DNA from: Streptomyces sp. MRC013
Lineage (GTDB): Bacteria; Actinomycetota; Actinomycetes; Streptomycetales; Streptomycetaceae
DNA length: 64,000 nucleotides
Reading direction: 5' to 3'
Assembly (NCBI RefSeq): GCF_023614235.1
Contig: NZ_CP094264.1
Span: 248,001 to 312,000, forward strand
Shown: in pieces, positions 25,571 to 34,202 of the stretch
Position numbering within the stretch: the first letter of the stretch is position 1
How the letters are laid out: each line of letters starts with the position of its first letter
The notes under the pieces: model-generated
The model's input: only the letters and a program-made list of their open reading frames with translations
Told to the model about the DNA's origin: nothing
Database searches by the model: none
Translations under genes and position numbers: made by a program

Positions 25571-26614
25571 TCACCCCGCCGGGACCAGGTCCGGGCGCGT
25601 GTACGCGGCTTCGAGGCCCGCGGCGAACCGCTCGTCCCGGTACCGCGTGCAGTCGTGGCGCTGCCAGAGGTCGGCGCCGATCATCCAGTCCTCGTAACCG
25701 CGGACGCGGTGTTCCACCGCGGTGCGGGCGGCGGAACCGGTGACGCCGAGGGCGTCGAGGGCGCGGGGCAGGTCGCGGACGGCGGCGAGGAAGTCCCCGA
25801 CGCGGGCGCGGATGCGCTCCTCGACGGCCCGCACGGCCTCGGGCAGGGTGAGGCCGTGCCACCGGACGAGGAGGACGGCGAGGTTGTTGGTGTCGCCGCA
25901 GGAGTGCTCCTTGGGGAGGGAGAAGACGTCGTTGCCCCAGGAGATGACGTCGATGGCGCTCCGGGCGAGCTCCTCCAGGGCGGGGCTCGTGTGGACTTCC
26001 CCGGGCACCTCGACGCCCCGGGCGGCCTCCACCATGTTCATCATGGGCAGGAGCTGCGAGCTGTGCCGGCGGGTCAGGACGTACTCCTCGACGGTGGGGC
26101 GGTGCCCGGGACGGCGGTTGGCGGCCTCCTCGTCCAGGGAGCGCAGCATGCGCGGGACGTGGTGGCGGTGGCGGTCCCGGAGCAGAGGGGTCATCCCCGC
26201 CACGACGCGGTCGTACAGTTCGGCGAAGGAGGACACCAGCGGGTTGCCGCGGGCGGCGGCCGGCGCGTCGGCCGGCCTGCCGCGGGCGTGGTGCGCGATG
26301 GCGTCGGAGAGGGGCCGCCAGTCGTCGAGGCGGTCGGCCCTGATGAGCAGGTCGTGCTGGTCGTCGAGGACGAACGACCAGGCCATCCACCGGGCCAGCA
26401 GGAGCAGTCGCCCGGGGGGCGCGCCGCGGCCCACGCGTGCGGCGAGGTGGCCGAAGCCGATGCCCGCGAACTGTTCGGCCGCCTCCGCCTCGATCAGGCC
26501 GCGGTCGACCGCCCAGGCGGTCGCCGCGGCGTTGGCGCGGTCGCCGCCCGGCGCCCCGCCGTCCTCGAAGGGGAGGTAAAACTCCGGGACCGTGAAGGTG
26601 TCCTGACGGGGCAT
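25571..26614 (-). CDS. Class I terpene cyclase
   Basis: 347 residues from ATG 26614 (MPRQDTFTVPEFYLPF), with GGAGAGGG upstream. Both metal-binding motifs of class I terpene cyclases are intact: the aspartate-rich DDQHD (84-88) and the NSE triad NDVFSLPKE (228-236). The C-terminal RY-type element is CTRYRDERF-like. Length and motifs fit a bacterial sesquiterpene cyclase that ionises a prenyl diphosphate. The product cannot be assigned. No prenyltransferase or P450 gene is adjacent, so it stands alone next to the LAL regulator. Confidence 0.88.
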   Translation of the reverse strand: MPRQDTFTVPEFYLPFEDGGAPGGDRANAAATAWAVDRGLIEAEAAEQFAGIGFGHLAARVGRGAPPGRLLLLARWMAWSFVLDDQHDLLIRADRLDDWRPLSDAIAHHARGRPADAPAAARGNPLVSSFAELYDRVVAGMTPLLRDRHRHHVPRMLRSLDEEAANRRPGHRPTVEEYVLTRRHSSQLLPMMNMVEAARGVEVPGEVHTSPALEELARSAIDVISWGNDVFSLPKEHSCGDTNNLAVLLVRWHGLTLPEAVRAVEERIRARVGDFLAAVRDLPRALDALGVTGSAARTAVEHRVRGYEDWMIGADLWQRHDCTRYRDERFAAGLEAAYTRPDLVPAG

Positions 26615-27297
26615 CGGTCCCTCTCCGGAGGAAGTCTCGGTCCGCGCCACCGCGTCCGCCCGCTCCCCGCCGGAGGCCGGATCCGGGCCCTCGGCCGGAA
26701 GGCCGGGCGGGAGGGCCGGGCCGCGCCGTGAAGCCGCTCGCGCCGATTAACCCGCACGGCGATCGGCGCTGTCAACGCGATCGGGTGTTCCGCGGCCCGG
26801 ACCCCCGCCGGTCGGGCTCCCACCGGCCCCGGTCCTCGCCGGTCCGGTCCCCGCCGGTCGGGCGGCGCGCCCGGCGGGGACCGGGGGTCGGGGCGCGCCC
26901 GGCTCCCCCGGGGGCCCGGCCCACCCGGGGATCCGGGGCGCCCGGCGGGGCCGGGCGGCGGTCCCCGCCCTGCCGGTTCGGCGGCGGCTCCGGGTCCGGC
27001 CCCGGCGGGAGGCGGCACACCGTGTGCCGGCGGGCCGGGCGCCGGCACACCGCACTCCCGCGGGCCGGGCGCGCGCCGGCACGGGTGCACGGCGATCCGG
27101 GGAGGGACGAAAGCCGGATATGCAAGGAAATTTCCCGTCAATCACCAACCGGCGTTCACATAGCGGACGTTGGACCGCGCCTTCAGGACAAGAACTGGTC
27201 AAGAAGTTGACCGATATCTGTCAAACCAAAGTCATCTCCTGTCACTCTCGTCCGCATCCCCGATCCCACTCCCCACGGAACGAGAGAAGGAGACCAC
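26615..27297. other. Non-coding interval: GC-rich repeats then AT-rich protease leader
   Basis: From 26760 to about 27100 the sequence is extremely GC-rich with many near-repeats of CCGGTCGGG and GCCGGGCGCCGGCACAC; no gene is supported. From 27105 to 27297 it becomes much more AT-rich, forms the promoter/leader of the M4 protease gene, and contains the palindrome at 27197-27212. Confidence 0.4.
27197..27212. promoter_or_regulatory. Palindrome overlapping a -35-like TTGACC upstream of the M4 protease
   Basis: GGTCAA-GAAG-TTGACC is a perfect 6-4-6 inverted repeat whose right arm is also a good -35 hexamer. It is 86 bases before the protease GTG. A regulator bound here would cover the promoter. 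The true start point and -10 are not certain. Confidence 0.5.
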
Positions 27298-28956
27298 GTG
27301 TCCCCCCACTCCCCCACGTCGCGGCGCACCTCCCTGCGTGCCGCCGCCCTCGCCGCCACCGCCGCCATGGTCGTCGTGGGCGTGCAGTCCGGCACCGCCG
27401 CGGCCACCGACGCCGGGTCCGCCCCCGCGGACCGCGCGACGGCCCCGGCGGCCGTCCCGTTCTCCGCGGGCGACCGGGTGGCCGCCATCCGTTCGGCGCA
27501 GGCGGGTGCCGCCGCCACCGCCGAGCGGCTCGGGCTCGACACGGCCCGCGAGAAGCTGCTCGTCCGCGACGTGGTGAAGGACGCCGACGGCACCGTGCAC
27601 ACGCGCTACGAGCGCACCTACGAGGGCCTCCCGGTCCTCGGCGGCGACCTCGTGGTCCACACCGCCGAGGACGGCCGGAGCAAGGGCGCCACCAAGGCGG
27701 TCCAGGCCGGGATCGCCGTCGCGGGCACCGACGCCGCCGTCGCCCCGGCCGCCGCGCGCAAGACCGCCCTGGCCGCGGCCGCCGCCGAGGAGGAGACGAC
27801 CGGCACGCCGTCCGCCGCCGCGCCCCGCAAGGTGGTGTGGGCGGCGAGCGGCAAGCCGACCCTGGCGTACGAGACGGTCGTCCACGGCCTGCAGCACGAC
27901 GGCACCCCGAGCGAGCTGCACGTCATCACGGACGCCGCGTCCGGCAAGGAGCTGTACTCGTACCAGGCGATCGAGACGGGCAGCGGCACCAGCCAGTACA
28001 GCGGCACCGTCCCGCTCGGCACCACGCCCACCGCCTCCGGCTTCACCCTCACCGACGGCGCCCGCGGCAGCCACCGGACGTACGACCTGAACGGCGGCAC
28101 GTCCGGCACCGGCACGCTGTTCACCGACGCCGACGACGTCTGGGGCACCGGCCTGCCGACCAACCGCCAGACCGCCGCCGTCGACGCCCACTACGGCGCC
28201 GCGCTCACCTGGGACTTCTACAGGAACGAACTGGGCCGCAACGGCATCGCCGGTGACGGCAGGGCCGCGTACTCCCGCGTCCACTACGGCAACGCCTACG
28301 CCAACGCCTTCTGGTCCGACTCGTGCTTCTGCATGACCTACGGCGACGGCGCGAACAACGCCAAGCCGCTGACCTCCATCGACGTGGCCGGCCACGAGAT
28401 GACCCACGGCCTCACCTCCCGCACCGCGGGCCTGCGCTACAGCGGCGAGTCCGGCGGCCTCAACGAGGCGACGTCCGACATCCTCGGCACCTCCGTCGAG
28501 TTCTACGCCAACAACGCCAAGGACCCCGGCGACTACCTGATCGGCGAGAAGGTCGACATCCGCGGCAACGGCACCCCGCTGCGCTACATGGACAAGCCCA
28601 GCAAGGACGGCAGGTCGGCCGACTACTGGTCCTCCTCCGTGGGCGGCCTCGACGTCCACAACTCCTCCGGCGTGGGGAACCACTTCTTCTACCTGCTGTC
28701 GGAGGGCAGCGGCGCGAAGACCATCAACGGCGTCAGCTACAGCTCGCCGACCTACGGCGGCGTCTCCGTCACCGGCATCGGCCGCGCCAAGGCGTACCGG
28801 ATCTGGTACCGGGCGCTGTCGGTGTACATGACGTCCACCACCACCTACGCGGGCGCCCGCACGGCGACGCTCCGGGCGGCGTCCGACCTGTACGGCTCGA
28901 CCGGCGCCGAGTACCAGGCCGTTGCCAGGGCGTGGACCGCGGTCAACGTGAAGTAA
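27298..28956 (+). CDS. Secreted M4 family (thermolysin-like) metalloprotease
   Basis: 552 residues from GTG 27298, with AAGGAG upstream. There is a signal peptide (RRTSLRAAALAATAAMVVVG) and a propeptide of about 190 residues with an FTP-like LVVHTAEDGRSKG region. The mature domain holds the zinc site HEMTH (366-370) with third ligand Glu390 in GGLNEATSD. The active-site region DVAGHEMTHGLTSRTAGLRY is canonical. DSCFC (Cys343, Cys345) is a small extra cysteine pair. It is exported and degrades proteins outside the cell. A perfect 14-bp hairpin follows the stop. Confidence 0.95.
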   Translation: MSPHSPTSRRTSLRAAALAATAAMVVVGVQSGTAAATDAGSAPADRATAPAAVPFSAGDRVAAIRSAQAGAAATAERLGLDTAREKLLVRDVVKDADGTVHTRYERTYEGLPVLGGDLVVHTAEDGRSKGATKAVQAGIAVAGTDAAVAPAAARKTALAAAAAEEETTGTPSAAAPRKVVWAASGKPTLAYETVVHGLQHDGTPSELHVITDAASGKELYSYQAIETGSGTSQYSGTVPLGTTPTASGFTLTDGARGSHRTYDLNGGTSGTGTLFTDADDVWGTGLPTNRQTAAVDAHYGAALTWDFYRNELGRNGIAGDGRAAYSRVHYGNAYANAFWSDSCFCMTYGDGANNAKPLTSIDVAGHEMTHGLTSRTAGLRYSGESGGLNEATSDILGTSVEFYANNAKDPGDYLIGEKVDIRGNGTPLRYMDKPSKDGRSADYWSSSVGGLDVHNSSGVGNHFFYLLSEGSGAKTINGVSYSSPTYGGVSVTGIGRAKAYRIWYRALSVYMTSTTTYAGARTATLRAASDLYGSTGAEYQAVARAWTAVNVK

Positions 28957-28977
28957 CGATTCATCTCCACTCCCCCG

Positions 28978-29009
28978 CGGTACCGGGGCGCACGGGCGCC
29001 CCGGTACCG
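28978..29009. terminator. Strong hairpin terminator after the M4 protease
   Basis: A perfect 14-bp stem (28978-28991 with 28996-29009) with loop ACGG starts 21 bases after the protease stop and ends before the MerR gene. No U-tract follows. Confidence 0.75.
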
Positions 29010-29033
29010 TGGGCCCCCGGGGAGGTGGAAGCG

Positions 29034-29957
29034 GTGTCCACGGAAGGCGTCTGGAGCATCGGGGAGCTCGCCGGGCGTGCGGGCACCACCGTGAAGACGG
29101 TGCGGTTCTACTCGGACCTGGGGCTGCTGCCGGAGGTCTCCCGCAGCGCCGGCGGCCACCGCCGGTACGGCCCGGAGGCGCTCGACCGGCTGCGGACGAT
29201 CCGGTCGCTGCGCGGTCTCGGCCTCCCCGTCGCGGAGGTCGGCCGGGTCCTGGACCGGGAGGACGCCCTGGAGGACGCCATCGCGGGCCGGCTGCGCGAA
29301 CTGGGCTCCCGGATGGCCGAACTGCGCTGGCGCGAGGCGTCCCTGCGGCTGCTGCGGGACTGCCCGGCGCAGGAGCGCGCCGAACGGCTGCGCCTGATCG
29401 GGGCGATGGACGCACCGCCCGACACCACCGTGGTGGCCCGCTTCCTGCGGCGGTTGCTGCCGCCGCGGCTGCCGGCCCGGCTGGTCTCGTCCATCACCGA
29501 AGCGGTGGTGCCGCCGCCGCCCGACGACCCGACCCCCGCCCAGGTCCTGGCCTTCGCCCGGCTCAACGCCCTGGCGGCGGAGACGGCCGGTGCGATCGGG
29601 GTGTGCCGTCCGGTGGCGAGCGCCCCGGACGGGGAGTGCCGTCCGGCGGTGCTGTACGACGGGCTCACCGAGGCGTTCGCACTGGCGGCGCCCGACGTGC
29701 GGGCCGGGCGCGAGCCCTTCGCCGGGGAGGCGCTCGACTGCTTCGCGGCCGCCCACGCCGGGATGCGCGGCACCCGCGACACCCCGGAGTTCCGGCGGCG
29801 GCTGAGCCGTTTCCTCGACGACCTCGCCCATCCCCGCGTCGACCGCTTCTGGCGGCTCACCGCCGAGGCCGCCGCCTCGACCGAGCCGACGGTCGGCGCC
29901 GTGGACGACTGGCTGCGGGCCGCGCTGGCCCGGCAGCTCGCCGAAGCGTCCCGCTGA
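29034..29957 (+). CDS. MerR family transcriptional regulator
   Basis: 307 residues from GTG 29034, with GGAGG upstream. The N-terminal 75 residues are a MerR DNA-binding domain: VWSIGELAGRAGTTVKTVRF, YSDLGLLPEVSRSAGGHRRY and LRTIRSLRGLGLPVAEV. The long C-terminal effector domain (about 200 residues, helical) has no recognised ligand site and lacks the Cys ligands of metal sensors. It lies between the two secreted protease genes on the same strand, but hairpins and a 185-base gap suggest separate transcription. Confidence 0.87.
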   Translation: MSTEGVWSIGELAGRAGTTVKTVRFYSDLGLLPEVSRSAGGHRRYGPEALDRLRTIRSLRGLGLPVAEVGRVLDREDALEDAIAGRLRELGSRMAELRWREASLRLLRDCPAQERAERLRLIGAMDAPPDTTVVARFLRRLLPPRLPARLVSSITEAVVPPPPDDPTPAQVLAFARLNALAAETAGAIGVCRPVASAPDGECRPAVLYDGLTEAFALAAPDVRAGREPFAGEALDCFAAAHAGMRGTRDTPEFRRRLSRFLDDLAHPRVDRFWRLTAEAAASTEPTVGAVDDWLRAALARQLAEASR

Positions 29958-30142
29958 CCTCCCCCGGGCCGGTGGCAAGGGACTTTCCGGCCGTCGGGTG
30001 ACGGCCGGGTGACGAGACGGCCGACGACTTCCGGCGAAACGGTACTTCCCTTGACGCGCCGCCGGATGAGATCTTTCGCGTCTACCACTTCTTCACCCGG
30101 CCCGGCCGACGCCACCCGCGTCGCCGGGCCTTCGGAGGACAC

Positions 30143-31939
30143 ATGCTTCCCCACATATCCGCCGGGCTCAGGCGCTCGGCCGCCGTCGCCGCGCTCGGCG
30201 CGGCCGTCGCCCTCGCGGTCCCCGCGGTCCCCGCCGCGGCGGTCCCGCAGACCCCGGCCGCGGCGCCGGCGGCGGTGCCGGCCGCCGCGGCGGCCCCGTC
30301 CGGCGCCCGGGCCGCGGGAACCCGCGCGTACCTGGTGATCACCTCTCCGGGAGACACCTCGGCCGTACGCGCCGCCGTCACCGGCAAGGGCGGCACGGTC
30401 TTCGCCCACTACGACGCGATCGGCGTCGTCGTGGCCCACTCCTCGTCCGGCACCTTCGCCACCGCGATGCGCGGTGTCACCGGCGTGCAGCAGGTCGGCG
30501 CGACCCGCACCTCCGACGTGCCGGCCGACGCGTACGCCCCGGCCCTGCCGGCCGCCCCCGCGCAGACCCCGACGACGCTCACCGAGACCAACCGCTGGGA
30601 CATGACCCAGATCAAGGCGGACCAGGCGTGGGCGGTGACCACCGGCTCCGCCGCCGTCAAGGTCGGCGTCCTGGACACCGGCGTCGACGACCTCCACCAG
30701 GACATCGCGCCCAACTTCAACGCCGCCGACTCGGTCTCCTGCGCCTACGGCAGGCCGGACACCCGCTTCGGCGCCTGGCGCGACGTGGACACCCACGGCA
30801 CGCACGTCGCGGGGACGATCGCCGCGGCGAAGAACGGCAAGGGCGTCGTCGGCGTCGCCCCCGGCGTGAAGATCTCCTCGGTCCGCATCGCCGAGCCGGG
30901 CACCGGGCTGTTCTACGCGGAGAACACCATCTGCGGGTTCATGTGGGCCGGCGACCACGGCTTCAAGGTGACCAACAACAGCTACTACACCGACCCGTGG
31001 ATGTTCAACTGCCCGGACGACCCCGACCAGGCCGCCATCATCGAGGGCGTCCGGCGGGCCCAGGCGTACGCCGAGGGGAAGGGCTCCCTGCAGGTCGCCG
31101 CGGCGGGCAACTCCGACTACGACCTGGCGAACAAGACCACCGACACGTCGAGCCCCGACGACTCGACCCCGGTGACCCGCCGGATCACCAACGCCTGCCT
31201 GGATATCCCGACCGAGCTGCCGGGCGTCGTGACCGTCTCGTCCACGGGCCGCGGCAGCGTGAAGGCGTCGTACTCCAACTTCGGCCGGGGCGTCGTCGAC
31301 ATCGCCGCGCCGGGCGGCGACGGCTCGTACGGCGTCTACTCGACCCTGCCGGGCGGCAAGTACGGCAACATGAACGGCACCTCGATGGCGTCCCCGCACG
31401 TGGCGGGGGTCGCGGCGCTGATGGCGAGCGTCAACCCCTCCCTCACCCCGGCGGACCTGCGGGCCCGGCTGGCCTCGCAGGCGGCGGACACGGCCTGCCC
31501 GGCGGACGGCCGCTGCACGGGCACGACCGCGAACAACGGCTTCTTCGGCGAGGGCCAGGCCGACGCGCTGAAGGCGGTCGGCGGGACGGCGCCGGGCAAG
31601 TACTTCGAGAACCTCACCGACGTGAACGTCCCGGACAACACGACGGTGGAGAGCCCCCTCCCCGTCACCGGTGTGAGCGGCTACGCGCCGGCCGCCCTGA
31701 AGGTGGGCGTGGACATCGAGCACACCTACCGCGGTGACCTCGTCGTGTCGCTGGTCGCCCCCGACGGCACGGTCTACCTGCTGGAGGACTTCGCCAACGG
31801 CGACAGCGGCGACGACGTGGTCAAGACGTACACGGTCAACGCCGCCTCGGAGATCGCGGCCGGAACCTGGAAGCTCCGCGTCCGGGACGTCGCGACGCGG
31901 GACACCGGCAGGATCGACGCCTGGAACCTCACCTTCTAG
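30143..31939 (+). CDS. Secreted S8 subtilisin-like serine protease with C-terminal P domain
   Basis: 598 residues. There is a signal peptide (RRSAAVAALGAAVALAVPAV), then an I9-type propeptide to about residue 150. The catalytic triad is Asp178 in VGVLDTGVDD, His218 in DTHGTHVAG and Ser414 in NGTSMASPHVAG. The C-terminal 95 residues (VDIEHTYRGDLVVSLVAPDG, then AAGTWKLRVRDVA) form a proprotein-convertase P domain. It is probably secreted and self-processed. An AT-richer stretch with TTGACG at about 30050 lies upstream. Confidence 0.95.
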   Translation: MLPHISAGLRRSAAVAALGAAVALAVPAVPAAAVPQTPAAAPAAVPAAAAAPSGARAAGTRAYLVITSPGDTSAVRAAVTGKGGTVFAHYDAIGVVVAHSSSGTFATAMRGVTGVQQVGATRTSDVPADAYAPALPAAPAQTPTTLTETNRWDMTQIKADQAWAVTTGSAAVKVGVLDTGVDDLHQDIAPNFNAADSVSCAYGRPDTRFGAWRDVDTHGTHVAGTIAAAKNGKGVVGVAPGVKISSVRIAEPGTGLFYAENTICGFMWAGDHGFKVTNNSYYTDPWMFNCPDDPDQAAIIEGVRRAQAYAEGKGSLQVAAAGNSDYDLANKTTDTSSPDDSTPVTRRITNACLDIPTELPGVVTVSSTGRGSVKASYSNFGRGVVDIAAPGGDGSYGVYSTLPGGKYGNMNGTSMASPHVAGVAALMASVNPSLTPADLRARLASQAADTACPADGRCTGTTANNGFFGEGQADALKAVGGTAPGKYFENLTDVNVPDNTTVESPLPVTGVSGYAPAALKVGVDIEHTYRGDLVVSLVAPDGTVYLLEDFANGDSGDDVVKTYTVNAASEIAAGTWKLRVRDVATRDTGRIDAWNLTF

Positions 31940-31948
31940 TCCCTTGCC

Positions 31949-32011
31949 CACCGGGCCCGTTCCGCCCCCGGCGCACCCCGAGCGGGTGGCCGGGTCGGGA
32001 CGGGCCCGGTG
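31949..32011. terminator. Long-loop hairpin after the S8 protease
   Basis: CACCGGGCCCGT (31949-31960) pairs with ACGGGCCCGGTG (32000-32011) around a 39-base GC-rich loop, directly after the protease stop and before the convergent gene at 32085. Confidence 0.5.
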
Positions 32012-32084
32012 CCCGCGCGGGACCGTGCCCCGGCGCACCGGGCCCCGGATCCGCCGCGCTCCGGCCCGGCCGCCCGGGCGGCGG

Positions 32085-32249
32085 CTACTCCTCGTAGTCC
32101 TCGCGCTTGACGCCCGCCTCCTCCATCGCCTCCCGCAGGGAGCGGCCGGTGGCGCCGGGCTGCTCCTCCGGCCGGTCCTCGGTCCCGGTGGACTCGACGA
32201 CCTCGTCCGTGGTGGTGGTCTTCGGCCGGTTCTCCTCGGGCACGGTCAC
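32085..32249 (-). CDS. Small acidic hypothetical protein coupled to the P-loop kinase gene
   Basis: 54 residues from GTG 32249. AAGGAGG lies 7 bases upstream, and the GTG shares GTGA with the stop of the kinase gene. The protein is rich in Glu, Thr and Asp (RPKTTTTDEVVESTGTEDRP) and ends in a potential helix SLREAMEEAGVKREDYEE. The tight coupling argues it is real. No family was recognised; it may be a partner of the kinase. Confidence 0.6.
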   Translation of the reverse strand: MTVPEENRPKTTTTDEVVESTGTEDRPEEQPGATGRSLREAMEEAGVKREDYEE

Positions 32250-32813
32250 CTCGATCCCTCCTTCTTCGTCGGATCCTGCGCGTGGGTCGGCGGGTACCCG
32301 GACGGCCCGGCACGATGCCCCCCGGCGGGCGGGCCCCCCTCGCCGGACACCGGGCGCACGGCGAACCCTCCGCGGCCGTCGAACCGGACCTCCAGCACGG
32401 CGTCGAACCCGTCGGAGCGCGACGGTCTGCGCAGCCGGCCGAACGTGGCGTACAGGCCCGCCTCCGGCACCCGCTCCCGTCCCCGCCGCGCGGCGTTGCG
32501 GCGCAGCGAACCCGCCACGTCCGGCGGGAACCAGTAGGCCGTGGCGGTCGCGCCGTGGGAGCGGGCCAGCGCCACCAGGGGCCCCACTCCTCGGGGGACG
32601 GATTGGTGTTGTCGACGGCCACCGGCCGGCCGCCAGGGTCTCCTCGGCCAGGGCCGTCTGCCGCCGCTGCCTGTTCCGGGCGCCGCGCGGGAAGAGGTCC
32701 TTGCTCACCAGGTCGTACCGGCCTGCGAGGCACCGGCGGTAGAACGTGGACTTGCCGGACGCCTGCAGTCCCACGAGGACCGCCACGTCCGGTGCCGCCT
32801 CCCGCTCCCGCAT
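32246..32813 (-). pseudogene. P-loop ATPase/polynucleotide kinase-like protein with two apparent single-base deletions
   Basis: From ATG 32813 the frame reads VAVLVGLQASGKSTFYRRCL (Walker A GLQASGKST) and YDLVSKDLFPRGARNRQRRQ. It is lost near 32622-32633, where the next frame reads PVAVDNTNPSPEEW, the conserved D-N-T-N element of this family. A second loss at a four-G run (32578-32581) moves to PLVALARSHGATATAYWFPP and continues to the stop at 32246. Two added bases give exactly 190 codons and a stop coupled to the next GTG. These proteins resemble the kinase domain of T4-type polynucleotide kinases and phosphorylate nucleic-acid or small-molecule substrates. Confidence 0.8.
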
Positions 32814-33021
32814 CCGCGCGCCTCCTCCCCGGCCCTCCGCCCGCCGTCCGGCGGGGCCGCACCCCGCCATACCAGCACGGTTCCCGCGGCGGCCGCCACG
32901 GGAGCGCCGCCGGGCCGCGGGCGGGCCCGCCCGCGGCCCGGCGGCGGAAGGAGTGGAGCGGGTCCGCACGGGTACTCCGTCCGCGTCCGTGTCACCGTCG
33001 AGGAGCGTGCCGGAGGTAACC

Positions 33022-34000
33022 GTGCGCATCAAGGGCCTGGCCGTGGTCGTCACCGGGGCGTCCAGCGGGATCGGGAGGGCGACCGCGCTGGAGTTCGCGC
33101 GGCGCGGTGCCTCGCTGGTGCTCGCCGCGCGCGGGACGGAGGCGCTGGAGGAGGTCGCCCGCGAGTGCCGGGCCCACCGGGGCGCCCGGGCGGTCGTCCA
33201 GCCCACCGACGTGGCGGACGAGGCGGCCGTCTCGGAGCTCGCCCGGCGCGCGGTGCGGGAGTACGGGCGGATCGACGCGTGGGTGAACGCGGCGGCGGTC
33301 GCCGTGCTCGGCACCGTGGAGGACGTACCGGCCGCCGAGGTGCGCCGCGTGCTCGACGTGAACGTCCTGGGGTGCGTCAACGGGGCGCGGGCGGCGCTGC
33401 CGGTGATGCGGCGGCAGGGCGGGGGCGTGCTGATCGACGTGGCGTCGGTGCTGGGCCTGGTCCCGTCGCCGTACAACAGCGCCTACACGATGTCGAAGCA
33501 CGCGCTGCTGGCGTTCGACGCCTCGCTGCGGCAGGAGCTGCGGCTGGCGGGCGAGCGGGGCCTCCGCGTGTGCACGGTGCTCCCGGGGACCGTCGACACG
33601 CCGTTCTTCCACCACCTGGCCAACCGCACCGGCCGCCGGGTGCGGGCCATGCCGCCGGTCTACACGCCGCGCCGCGTGGCCCGGGCGATCGTGGGGGCCG
33701 TGCGCAGGCCGCGGCGGGAGGTCTTCGTGGGCGTGTCGACGCGGTCGCTGCGGCTGCTCGCGGCGGCCTTCCCGGGCACGCTGGAGAGGCTGCTGGCGGT
33801 GAAGGTCGACCGCACCCTGTTCGTACGGGGACACAGGGCCCCGCGCGACGGGGGGGACCCTCTTCGCCCCGCCGCCGGGGCCGGGCGGCGTGGACGGCGG
33901 CTGGCACGGCGCGGCCCGCACCGCGGGGCGGCGCGCCGGCACGGCGGCGGTGGTCGCGGTGGCGGCCGCCGGGGCGCTGCGGCGGGCCGGACGCCGCTGA
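33022..34000 (+). pseudogene. Short-chain dehydrogenase/reductase (SDR), frameshifted in its C-terminal tail at a G7 run
   Basis: From GTG 33022 (GGAGGT five bases upstream) the SDR fold is complete: TGASSGIGRATALEFARRGA (NAD(P) site), WVNAAAVAVLGTVED (the NAG-like motif), catalytic Ser in VASVLGLVPSPYNSAYTMSK with YxxxK, and LPGTVDTPFFHH. After about 275 residues the frame is lost at 33850-33856. Removing one G restores GGTLFAPPPGPGGVDGGWHG and a hydrophobic C-terminal segment (TAAVVAVAAAGALRRAGRR), with a stop at 33998-34000 and 325 residues in total. It converges with an FAD oxidoreductase and an SRPBCC gene with which similar SDRs often cluster in actinomycetes. Confidence 0.82.
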
Positions 34001-34202
34001 CGGCGGTGTCCGGCCGCGGCGGCCCGAGCGGCCGGACACCGCCGCGGGCCGGTCGGCCGGGGCGGAGGCAGGGGGGGCGTCCGGGGGCAGGGCAACGCGT
34101 TCAGGGCACCGGGCGGGCCGGGGCGTTCGGGAACCGGGGACCGGTCGGCGTGTTCGAGGCGGGAGCGGCGCGGCCGGTTCTTCCGGAACCCGGCGGGGAC
34201 CG

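Noticed and set aside
22663..25743. A 1026-codon plus-strand frame opposite the LAL regulator
   Set aside because: It arises from GC-rich codon bias on the opposite strand; the regulator has Walker A and B motifs and TPR-like repeats.
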